A stretch of 11,346 nucleotides of DNA. Origin: Clostridiales bacterium. Its GTDB lineage: Bacteria > Bacillota > Clostridia > Tissierellales > Sedimentibacteraceae. Shown here one piece after another: positions 1-6,495 of this stretch (its first letter is position 1; each line of letters begins with the position of its first letter). The notes under the pieces were generated by a model. That model was not told the origin of the DNA. It searched no databases and saw only the letters and a list, made by a program, of their open reading frames with translations. The stretch lies in the NCBI GenBank assembly GCA_003483345.1, contig DMWH01000297.1:1-11346 (forward strand). Reading direction: 5' to 3'. A program made the translations under genes and the position numbers.

Positions 1-1291
1 TTCCGCCTTTTTTAGTGCCGGTAAAAGCACCTTCAACATATCCGAATAATTCTGAAGATATTAACTCTTTAGGTATTGCTCCGCAGTTTACCGGCAGAAA
101 GATTTTTTCTTTTCGGCAGCTGTTATTATGAATAGCACGAGCCAATACCTCTTTGCCTGTTCCTGTTTCACCTGTTATCAGTATGGGCATGTCAGAATCT
201 GAAAATTTATCAGCTAAATCAATTACTTGTCTAAATGCCGGACTTTTACCGATTATACATTTAAACTCGCTGCGATCACTCGTCAATTTAGCAGAGTTGC
301 CTTGATTAAGAAATAAACTTTCTTTTTGGAAATATGCTATTGCTCCTATAATATTATTACCTATACGCCAAGGAATGATAGTAACAATATATCTTTGCTC
401 AGTTTTGCAGCAAATTGTTTTATAAGTATTATCAAACAGTTCATCAAATCGGGAGTATTTAGGAAATACAAAACTGTTTTCTATTCTATCCCCTACTTTT
501 ACACCTAACATTTGCGCCGATTTGTTTATTTTACTGATTTTACCGTCAAGCTTGCAGATTATGCAAGGCTGCTCATTCATTTCAAACAAACAATTCATTA
601 AAGACGTTGATTCTTCTTGTAAATGATATTCAATTGCATTTTCTATTTTCTGTGCTTCGCTGATAGCCCAGTTAAGCGTATGGGCGGGAACAATATTTTT
701 GTGTGTTGTAATAGTTAATGCTCCTAATACGATTTCAGAAGAAGGTTCTTTTATAATAGCAGATGAACAATTTATTGAATGTGCCATTTTGCAATAATGC
801 TCTGTTGCATAAATTTGTATTGGCTTGCCTGTATATAAAGATGTGCCTATACTATTAGTACCGCAATCGTTTTCACTCCACCCGGCTCCCAACAAATAAT
901 TAATGCCGTGACAATTCCCTAACATTGATTTTCCGGCTCTGATACTCAAAATAATACCCTTTTCATTGCTGAAAGAAACTGCCATATTTTCATCGTGAAA
1001 TATTTTGAATATACTATCCAGGTATGAATCTATAATCATGAATAAGTTATGCTGTCGTTCTCTTTCAACCATTATATCATGTTCATTTAATTTCAAAGGT
1101 GCACATTTAAGATTGTATGGAACTCCCATTTCCTTTGACCGTTTCCATGATTCTAAGATGGGATTTCGAGGCAAGTTAAAATCAGGGATAATTTCACCGG
1201 CAATGAAATTCTCCCATGCTGATTCGATTTTATTTAATGTTGATTCATAGCTTCGAGCTGACAGGAAAGGAAAATCATCTTCTTTAAGCAT
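1..1291 (-). CDS. Sigma-54-dependent transcriptional activator, AcoR-like (GAF-PAS-AAA+), 3' end outside window
   Basis: I read this frame by hand; it stays open for 430 codons from the ATG at 1291 to the left edge. The N-terminus has the ESWKRSKEMGV segment (residues 47-57) typical of AcoR-type activators. A GAF-like sensor spans roughly 75-205 and contains the diagnostic GWSENDCGTNSIGT (137-150). A PAS-like domain lies around 225-325. The sigma-54 AAA+ domain starts near 345, with Walker A GETGTGKE at 374-381 and the sigma-54 contact loop at 421-426. That loop reads GAFTGT instead of the usual GAFTGA. Walker B, the arginine fingers and the helix-turn-helix lie beyond the window. Such proteins bind upstream of -24/-12 promoters and open sigma-54 polymerase complexes using ATP. 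The start is supported by AAGGTG 8 nt upstream and by a consensus sigma-A promoter behind it. The ligand and targets cannot be told from the sequence; targets may be the fermentation genes to the left. Confidence 0.93.
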   Translation of the reverse strand, partial: MLKEDDFPFLSARSYESTLNKIESAWENFIAGEIIPDFNLPRNPILESWKRSKEMGVPYNLKCAPLKLNEHDIMVERERQHNLFMIIDSYLDSIFKIFHDENMAVSFSNEKGIILSIRAGKSMLGNCHGINYLLGAGWSENDCGTNSIGTSLYTGKPIQIYATEHYCKMAHSINCSSAIIKEPSSEIVLGALTITTHKNIVPAHTLNWAISEAQKIENAIEYHLQEESTSLMNCLFEMNEQPCIICKLDGKISKINKSAQMLGVKVGDRIENSFVFPKYSRFDELFDNTYKTICCKTEQRYIVTIIPWRIGNNIIGAIAYFQKESLFLNQGNSAKLTSDRSEFKCIIGKSPAFRQVIDLADKFSDSDMPILITGETGTGKEVLARAIHNNSCRKEKIFLPVNCGAIPKELISSELFGYVEGAFTGTKKGG

Positions 1292-1339
1292 AGGTTTAAC
1301 ACCTTATTTCACTTAAATTTTTATTACGGATTATAATTG

Positions 1340-1368
1340 ATTATACAATTTTTTATATACCCTGTCAA
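1340..1368 (-). promoter_or_regulatory. Consensus sigma-A promoter for the sigma-54 activator gene
   Basis: On the minus strand a perfect TTGACA (-35, at 1368-1363) and a perfect TATAAT (-10, at 1345-1340) are separated by exactly 17 bp. Transcription would begin near position 1333, giving a leader of roughly 40 nt before the ATG at 1291. The match is complete at both hexamers, so the activator is probably transcribed independently of the activase genes upstream and by the housekeeping sigma factor rather than by sigma-54. No clear operator or hairpin is visible around it. Confidence 0.85.
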
Positions 1369-1451
1369 TACGGATGAAATGGAGCATTCTTTGCATTATA
1401 AGCACGTTGAGATTTGGCAGTAACAAGTGATGATATCCTTTGACTGATATT

Positions 1452-2423
1452 TTATGCTAATTTGTATTTTTCGCATATTTTACTGCTCCACTTTGTGCAT
1501 CTGTCACCGAAATACCCGATTATATCATCATTTTCATAAATTTTTACCACTTCACATTTATTCGGGCACCCTTCACAATCAAAGCTTCTTGAAAATATAT
1601 TGTTATCGGCAAGCTTAAGGCCTCTGAAATTTGTTTTGCCTGTCTTTTTTACTTTATTAGCGGCAATAATTGCAGCTCCTATCGCTCCCATCATACTGAA
1701 GTTTTCGGGAACATATATTTCAAATCCCAGCTCGTTTTCAAAAGCTTTTTTCATACCTTTGTTTGCTGCAACTCCTCCTTGAAACAAAACCTTTGGAAGT
1801 ATTGTTTTGCCTTTGCCTATATTGTTTAAATAGTTTCTCACCAGTGCATCACATAGTCCTCTGATTATTTCTGCATGGTTGTAGCCAAGCTGCTGCTTAT
1901 GTATCATGTCTGATTCGGCGAATACGGTACACCTGCCTGCTATTCTTACACCGGTACTTGCTTTCATTGCATAATCGCCAAATTCTTCGATAGGTATTTC
2001 AAGCCTTTCTGCCTGCCTGTCTAAAAATGAGCCGGTACCGGCGGCGCAGACGGTATTCATGGCAAAGTCAACAACTATTCCGTTATTAATAATTATTATT
2101 TTTGAATCCTGTCCGCCTATTTCAATTATGGTTTTTACATCCTTGTCAATTTCAAGGGCTGCTGTTGCATGAGCGGTAATTTCATTTTTTACGACATCTG
2201 CACCGATAATTGCTGAAGCAATCATTCTTCCGCTTCCCGTAGTTCCCACTGCATAAATTTCAGAGTCTTCGTATTTGTTTTTTAGTATTTTAAACCCTTC
2301 CTGCACTGCTTTAATAGGGTTTCCTTTTGTTCTTAAATATATTTTTTCAATCAACTCATAATTATTATCAATAAGAGCAATATCCGTACTTACAGAGCCA
2401 ACGTCAACTCCCATATAATACAT
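1452..2423 (-). CDS. BadF/BadG/BcrA/BcrD-family ATPase, HgdC-like CoA-dehydratase activase
   Basis: A 323-residue member of the ASKHA (acetate and sugar kinase/Hsc70/actin) ATPase fold. Nucleotide-binding segments are GVDVGS (5-10), VGTTGSGR (59-66), EIGGQDSK (101-108) and the LFQGGVAANKG block (213-223). Cys126 (NTVCAAGTGS) and Cys165 (GRCTVFAE) match in context the two cysteines by which each HgdC subunit of the homodimer holds a shared [4Fe-4S] cluster. These enzymes use ATP to push one low-potential electron into a partner iron-sulfur protein. A C-terminal extension (about 280-323) beyond the ~260-residue HgdC size carries CX2CX3C (283, 286, 290) and Cys309, a possible second metal site. 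I place the start at 2423 because AAAGGAG lies 8 nt upstream; the frame is open 13 codons further. It overlaps the preceding gene by 20 nt, suggesting translational coupling. The electron acceptor is most likely one or both of the two proteins encoded just upstream; the final substrate is unknown. Confidence 0.9.
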   Translation of the reverse strand: MYYMGVDVGSVSTDIALIDNNYELIEKIYLRTKGNPIKAVQEGFKILKNKYEDSEIYAVGTTGSGRMIASAIIGADVVKNEITAHATAALEIDKDVKTIIEIGGQDSKIIIINNGIVVDFAMNTVCAAGTGSFLDRQAERLEIPIEEFGDYAMKASTGVRIAGRCTVFAESDMIHKQQLGYNHAEIIRGLCDALVRNYLNNIGKGKTILPKVLFQGGVAANKGMKKAFENELGFEIYVPENFSMMGAIGAAIIAANKVKKTGKTNFRGLKLADNNIFSRSFDCEGCPNKCEVVKIYENDDIIGYFGDRCTKWSSKICEKYKLA

Positions 2424-3501
2424 TGTCGCGTCTCCTTTCCAATAAATCAATGAATGCTTCAACTCTCGTAATATAACCTGCTTCTCCTGTCATATCATCA
2501 ACTACCAATGACATTATCGGGAAGCCGTAATCCTTTGAAATAGTAGGAAGAATTGACTTAGATACTATTTCGGGCATACAACCCATAGGGAAAATTTGAA
2601 TTGCCCCGTCAAACCCTTCCTTATATGCAAGCATTGCTTCGCCTATGCATTCCCAGGCATGACCTCCTATTTCCATGGATAAATATTCCCGGGATGATTT
2701 TTTTATTTTTAAAGAATTTAATTTTGAAGGTTTTAATGCCATGTCTTTTAACCACCAAGAAGGAGTCATTCCTCTTTTGCTGGATACACCGTAATCCATT
2801 AATTTATCTTCGATATAAAAATTTGAATAAGGCTCTATTACTGTGTATATTTCACCTATTAGAGCTATTTTTAAAGGATCCTTGTTTATATCGACCGGAA
2901 TATATTTCAGTTTATTTCTGTATTCTTTTATTAATGAAAGCATTTCATAAGGATTTGATAATTTAACCGCTTCTTTTAAACACTTATGCAAAAGTCTTTT
3001 GCATTCGCCTTTATTTCTTTCATAGCCTGCCAAATAATGAGCAAGCGATTCTGTTTCATCTATTAAATTCATAATTTCAATTGCATTTTTTGCGGCTTTT
3101 AATTTTTCAAACGAGCTTTTTTTACTTGTTGAGCCTACCTTCACAAGCCTCTTAAGCAGTTCTTTTAATCCTATATCCTTGGGCATATCCAAAACAATGA
3201 AATTCAAGTCATATCCCAAGTTTTTCATTAAATTCATCTGAATCTCGCAGTATTCCCCAAAACGGCAGGGACCGCAGCTTCCAGTAAGTATTACCGTGTC
3301 GGCACCGCGCTCGATTGCTTGAATATAATTACCAATCATTATTTTAAAAGGAAGGCAAATTTCTTCAGGTGAATATTTAGAGCCTATATTTAAAGCTTCT
3401 GTACTGTTTTGAGGAGGAATTACATAATCGATGTCCAACCCGTCAAACAAAGCCTTAACTGCAATATAAATATTACCCATGTGTGGAAATGTTGCTTTCA
3501 T
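2404..3501 (-). CDS. Acyl-CoA dehydratase activase-related protein (HgdB/COG3581-like, cysteine-rich)
   Basis: A 365-residue protein resembling the 2-hydroxyacyl-CoA dehydratase subunit family and the related C-terminal part of giant clostridial activase polypeptides. Visible features are SPEEICLPFK (Cys49), GSCGPCRFGEYC (Cys76, 79, 85), further cysteines at 167, 174 and 285, the MGCMPE segment (Cys308), and the tail TGEAGYITRVEAFIDLLERR (338-357). Cysteines of this pattern could bind a [4Fe-4S] or double-cubane cluster, but no ligand set can be proven here. The tail motif recurs in the neighbouring gene upstream, so the two are paralogues. The start has AAAGGAG 9 nt upstream and lies inside the preceding gene (29-nt overlap); the stop overlaps the activase ATPase by 20 nt. 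No signal peptide or membrane segment is evident, so it should be cytoplasmic. Likely role: iron-sulfur partner receiving electrons from the ATPase. Substrate not known. Confidence 0.82.
   Translation of the reverse strand: MKATFPHMGNIYIAVKALFDGLDIDYVIPPQNSTEALNIGSKYSPEEICLPFKIMIGNYIQAIERGADTVILTGSCGPCRFGEYCEIQMNLMKNLGYDLNFIVLDMPKDIGLKELLKRLVKVGSTSKKSSFEKLKAAKNAIEIMNLIDETESLAHYLAGYERNKGECKRLLHKCLKEAVKLSNPYEMLSLIKEYRNKLKYIPVDINKDPLKIALIGEIYTVIEPYSNFYIEDKLMDYGVSSKRGMTPSWWLKDMALKPSKLNSLKIKKSSREYLSMEIGGHAWECIGEAMLAYKEGFDGAIQIFPMGCMPEIVSKSILPTISKDYGFPIMSLVVDDMTGEAGYITRVEAFIDLLERRRDNVLYGS
2431..2440 (-). promoter_or_regulatory. Shine-Dalgarno site inside the LERR codons, for the activase ATPase
   Basis: The minus-strand bases GGAAAGGAGA encode part of the Leu-Glu-Arg-Arg tail of the upstream protein and at the same time give an AAAGGAG ribosome binding site 8 nt before the ATG at 2423. 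This decides the start of the ATPase gene over the longer open frame beginning at 2462. Confidence 0.85.
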
Positions 3502-4393
3502 TGAATAATCTCCTTTCCAACATATCCCTGAATGCTTCGATTCTTGTATTGATTCCCGCCTCCCCTGTATGCTCGTCGATTTTTAATATTAAAAATGGAA
3601 AATCCGGTACACCGTCTTTAATAAGTTCAACTATTACTGAATCTGTTCCGCAGTTAAATGATGATATGTATATTATTCCGTCTACGTTTTTTTCTTTTGC
3701 GGCATTTACGGCAAACCCGTAGTTTTCTCTTACAAAGGTCCAAAAAGGTCTTTTATATAAGTTTTCCGATTCTTTTTGCAAAATGTCTTCTCCAGTAAAC
3801 TCAGCCGTTATTATCCCCATTCCCAACGCGTTTATTTTTTTTACCAAATTCATATTTAAAAAACTGTCATAAATATTGTAGGGATGTCCCGTCAATGCAA
3901 TATTTATTTCATAACCGGAATCATAGATGCCGATTTCATGTGCTTTTTGTGCATTTAATGCATTTATGAATGCCCTTTTTATTTCATAATTATTCTTTCT
4001 TAAGAATTTTCCCGATGATTTAGCCCAATTATAAAGTTTTTTCTTGGTGGTGGCATAAATAGGCTCTGTTATTGTTACAGGCAGTTTATCGAAGCTATTG
4101 ATAACCATTTCCGGCAGACCGCAAAATTTGGGACAGATGTATTCGTTCTTCCACAATTGCATAATTCTCGGAATTACCAGTACATCACATTTATCCTTAA
4201 TTGAATCAACATGTCCGTGAAATATCTTAACCGGCAAACATGCATCATCCACACAATATTTAACTCCTGCATCCAAAATGTTTTTGTTTGTATCATCAGA
4301 GACAATAATTTCAGCTCCCAATTCACTGAAAAAAGTAACTAAAAAAGGATGGTATTTGCAATACATCAATCCTTTCGGTATTCCTACCTTCAT
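3473..4393 (-). CDS. Acyl-CoA dehydratase activase-related protein (DUF2229/COG3580-like)
   Basis: A 306-residue cytoplasmic protein recognised by its opening MKVGIPKGLMYCKYHPFL and by conserved cysteine segments: YCVDDACLPVK (Cys47, Cys52), YICPKFCGLPEM (Cys87, Cys91) and SSFNCGTDS (Cys248). It ends with DEHTGEAGINTRIEAFRDMLERR, closely matching the tail of the next gene. This is the DUF2229-type 'CoA enzyme activase-related' family, which in many anaerobes is part of one very long polypeptide together with the BadF-type ATPase and a COG3581-like part. Here the three parts are separate genes. The ATG at 4393 is chosen because AAAGGAGG lies 4 nt upstream; the frame stays open to 4468, but that extension would run through the palindrome at 4412-4451 and has no family match I can see. 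It is the first gene of the overlapping activase set. Function inferred from neighbours only: iron-sulfur protein working with the ATPase. Confidence 0.82.
   Translation of the reverse strand: MKVGIPKGLMYCKYHPFLVTFFSELGAEIIVSDDTNKNILDAGVKYCVDDACLPVKIFHGHVDSIKDKCDVLVIPRIMQLWKNEYICPKFCGLPEMVINSFDKLPVTITEPIYATTKKKLYNWAKSSGKFLRKNNYEIKRAFINALNAQKAHEIGIYDSGYEINIALTGHPYNIYDSFLNMNLVKKINALGMGIITAEFTGEDILQKESENLYKRPFWTFVRENYGFAVNAAKEKNVDGIIYISSFNCGTDSVIVELIKDGVPDFPFLILKIDEHTGEAGINTRIEAFRDMLERRLFNESNISTHG
3509..3518 (-). promoter_or_regulatory. Shine-Dalgarno site inside the LERR codons, for the HgdB-like gene
   Basis: The same ten bases as at 2431-2440 (GGAAAGGAGA on the minus strand) again fall in the Leu-Glu-Arg-Arg codons of a paralogous protein tail and sit just upstream of the next ATG at 3501. 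The coding and initiation signals are therefore overlaid at both junctions of the set. Confidence 0.82.
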
Positions 4394-4411
4394 AAATCCT
4401 CCTTTAAATAA

Positions 4412-4451
4412 AATATCACAAATTATATTATTTCCTATAATTTGTGATATT
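4412..4451. repeat. Perfect 16-bp inverted repeat upstream of the activase set
   Basis: Arms AATATCACAAATTATA (4412-4427) and TATAATTTGTGATATT (4436-4451) are exact reverse complements around an 8-nt spacer. The repeat fills the centre of the 103-bp gap between the last peptidase gene and the first activase gene, and ends 6 nt before the AAAGGAGG ribosome binding site. It could be a repressor operator overlapping a promoter (TATAAT lies in one arm), an mRNA hairpin that marks a processing point or protects the downstream message, or a weak terminator, since U-rich sequence follows. The stem has only two or three G-C pairs, so a strong terminator is unlikely. The TCACA and TGTGA half-sites point the wrong way for a CRP or Rex site. 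Confidence 0.85.
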
Positions 4452-4496
4452 ATCCCTAAATTTAACATATTTTTGTTATTTCATAATAATTGAGGG

Positions 4497-5480
4497 TTAT
4501 TTTGCAGCTGTTCCTATTACTAATTTTATGCATTCTTCTACGTCGAATTTATTGAATATTTCTCCGGAGGTATGAAGATTTCTGGTGGGAATGGATATTA
4601 CACCGCTCGGCACTCCATCTCTGGATGTATGAATTGGTCCTGCATCCGTTCCGCCGAATTCCAAAATTTCATATTGATATTTAATACTATTTTTTTCTGC
4701 AATATCTGTTAATAAGTCTTTTACTTCCGTATGTGTAATGATTGATTTATCCATTAACTTTATTGCTGCTCCATTGCCTAACTTAACATCCATTTTTATT
4801 CCGTCAGGTGTATCGCCGGTTGCAGTTACATCTACTGCTATTGCCAAATCCGGATTAATGTTGTATCCTGCCGTTTTAGCTCCTCTGCAGCCCACTTCTT
4901 CCTGCACCGAAAACACATAATATACATCATTGTTTGTTTCCGGATGATTTTTTAGTGCTTCGATTAAGACATAGCAACCTATTCTGTCATCCGCAGCCTT
5001 GCATATTACACAGTCCTCTGTTTCGTAATATTCTGATTTGAATACACACATATCACCTACTCGAAAATTCTTTGCAATAAATTCTTTGTCGGTAGAAGCA
5101 ACATCCAAAAATAATTTGCTTGTTGAAAGTTTTTCATTATCTTTTAATTCTTCTTGACAAATTACTCCTTCAAGTCCATTATCAAAAACCATGCGGAGTC
5201 CCAATAATTCTTTGGCATTTAATCCGCCCACGTTTGCAAAACGCAATAATCCTTTTTCATCAACATGGGTTATAATCAGTCCTATTTGGTCCATGTGAGC
5301 AGAAAACAGTATTTTTTTGCCTGTACCCTTTTTTCTTGCTATAAGGTTACCGAGTGGGTCTATGGTTATTTCATCTGCAAAATCTTTTATTTCATCCATA
5401 ATCATTTCGCGAATCCTTTTTTCTCTTCCTGAAGGACCGAAACAATCGGATAATCTTTTCATTAATTCGCTGTTAAACAT
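4497..5480 (-). CDS. M42-family metallo-aminopeptidase (third of three tandem copies)
   Basis: A 327-residue co-catalytic metal aminopeptidase of the M42/TET family, cytoplasmic enzymes that trim short peptides and usually assemble as dodecamers. Ligands and catalytic residues visible by motif are His62 (SAHMDQIG), Asp164 (KAADDRIG, bridging), Glu194-Glu195 (SVQEEVG, general base and ligand), Asp217 (IAVDVT) and His303 (RNLHTSGE). PSGRE at 16-20 is the usual N-terminal signature. All expected ligands are present, so it should be active. I set the start at 5480, where AAAGGGG precedes the ATG; the frame is open 8 codons further but that ATG has no better site. Only 1 nt separates it from the preceding stop. 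Family members are often wrongly labelled endoglucanase/cellulase (CelM). It is the last gene before the palindrome. Substrate preference within M42 cannot be read from sequence alone. Confidence 0.93.
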   Translation of the reverse strand: MFNSELMKRLSDCFGPSGREKRIREMIMDEIKDFADEITIDPLGNLIARKKGTGKKILFSAHMDQIGLIITHVDEKGLLRFANVGGLNAKELLGLRMVFDNGLEGVICQEELKDNEKLSTSKLFLDVASTDKEFIAKNFRVGDMCVFKSEYYETEDCVICKAADDRIGCYVLIEALKNHPETNNDVYYVFSVQEEVGCRGAKTAGYNINPDLAIAVDVTATGDTPDGIKMDVKLGNGAAIKLMDKSIITHTEVKDLLTDIAEKNSIKYQYEILEFGGTDAGPIHTSRDGVPSGVISIPTRNLHTSGEIFNKFDVEECIKLVIGTAAK

Positions 5481-5481
5481 T

Positions 5482-6495
5482 TTATTCCCCTTTCTGATTT
5501 TCAATAATCACTTGTTTTGTAAGCTTTAAAGCACTCATTAAGTCATTTTTGCTTGCAACGCTTACTGATGAATGTATATATCTGCAAGGAACTGAAATGG
5601 ACACTACTTTTGCGCCTTTTTTTGTTTTATGGATAACACCGGCATCATTTGCCCCTGAAGTTGAGCGTCTGTACTGATATGCAATATTATTGTCTTCAGC
5701 AATTTTTGCAACTCTTCTTACAAGGTCGATATCATATACCGTAGCATTGTCCATTAATGACAATACTGCTCCCTTGCCTATTAAGGTGGAGTTTTCATGT
5801 TCTTCTACTTCAGGCATATCTGCGCATACGGTTCCCTCCAATACTATGGCTAAGTCCGGCTCTAATTGATATGCGGCTGTTTCTGCTCCTCTTAATCCGA
5901 CTTCCTCCATAACGGTAAATACGCCATAAAAATCTACATCCAATTTCTCTTTTAGAATCTCCAATATAATGCTGCATCCGACCCTGTTGTCCAAGGCTTT
6001 AGCTTTAATCATATTGTCGCCGAATTCAACATAATCGCTTTTAAAAGCTGCGTAGTCTCCTATATTAACTAATTTTTCTGTTTCCTCTTTTGTGCTTGTA
6101 CCAATATCGATATATAGTTTATCAATTGGAAGGGAGACCCCTTTTTCTTTTTCAGTCATCAAATGTACTGCTTTAGAGCCTATAACGCCCGGAATATTAT
6201 TTTCTCCTATTAATACTACCTTTGAGTTTAAAACTCTTTGGTCAATTCCTCCAACTGCTTTAAACTTAATAAAACCGTCGCTATCAATATTAGTAACTAT
6301 TAATCCTACTTCATCCATATGAGCGGAAACCATAATGGTTTTATTTTTTTTGCCTTTGTTGTGAGCAATAATATTTCCAAGCTTATCTACATAGAATTGA
6401 CAGCCCATTTCCGACAGTTTACTCTTTATATAATTTCTTACTTCAAATTCACAGCCTGATACGCCGGAAAGTTTAGTTAATTCATTTAAAAACAT
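5482..6495 (-). CDS. M42-family metallo-aminopeptidase (second of three), Glu for Asp at a metal ligand
   Basis: A 337-residue M42 peptidase, paralogous to both neighbours. His59 (SAHMDEVG), Asp169 (KALDNRVG), Glu197-Glu198 (VMEEVGLRG) and His308 (CRYIHSSV) give four of the five expected sites. At the position of the terminal Asp ligand the sequence reads VLEGT, so Glu220 stands where the two sister proteins have Asp (AVDVT, VLDVG). Glu at this site occurs in some M42 members and may keep metal binding while altering metal choice or activity. The ATG at 6495 has GGAGG 7 nt upstream, inside the coding end of the preceding gene, which it overlaps by 10 nt. This indicates coupled translation and roughly equal synthesis of the paralogues, compatible with a hetero-oligomer. 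No export signal is seen. Confidence 0.92.
   Translation of the reverse strand: MFLNELTKLSGVSGCEFEVRNYIKSKLSEMGCQFYVDKLGNIIAHNKGKKNKTIMVSAHMDEVGLIVTNIDSDGFIKFKAVGGIDQRVLNSKVVLIGENNIPGVIGSKAVHLMTEKEKGVSLPIDKLYIDIGTSTKEETEKLVNIGDYAAFKSDYVEFGDNMIKAKALDNRVGCSIILEILKEKLDVDFYGVFTVMEEVGLRGAETAAYQLEPDLAIVLEGTVCADMPEVEEHENSTLIGKGAVLSLMDNATVYDIDLVRRVAKIAEDNNIAYQYRRSTSGANDAGVIHKTKKGAKVVSISVPCRYIHSSVSVASKNDLMSALKLTKQVIIENQKGE

Noticed and set aside
1395..1400. Second TATAAT upstream of the sigma-54 activator
   Set aside because: The 17-bp-spaced -35 would be TTACTG, a poor match, and the perfect promoter nearby makes it unnecessary.
1292..1451. A sigma-54 (-24/-12) promoter in the gap between the activase ATPase and the sigma-54 activator
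   Set aside because: No TGGCAC-N5-TTGC(A/T) pattern fits on either strand; a TTGGCA on the plus strand lacks the GC element at the right distance.
4412..4451. CRP/FNR or Rex operator
   Set aside because: The half-sites are TCACA...TGTGA, the reverse of the TGTGA...TCACA arrangement those regulators need.
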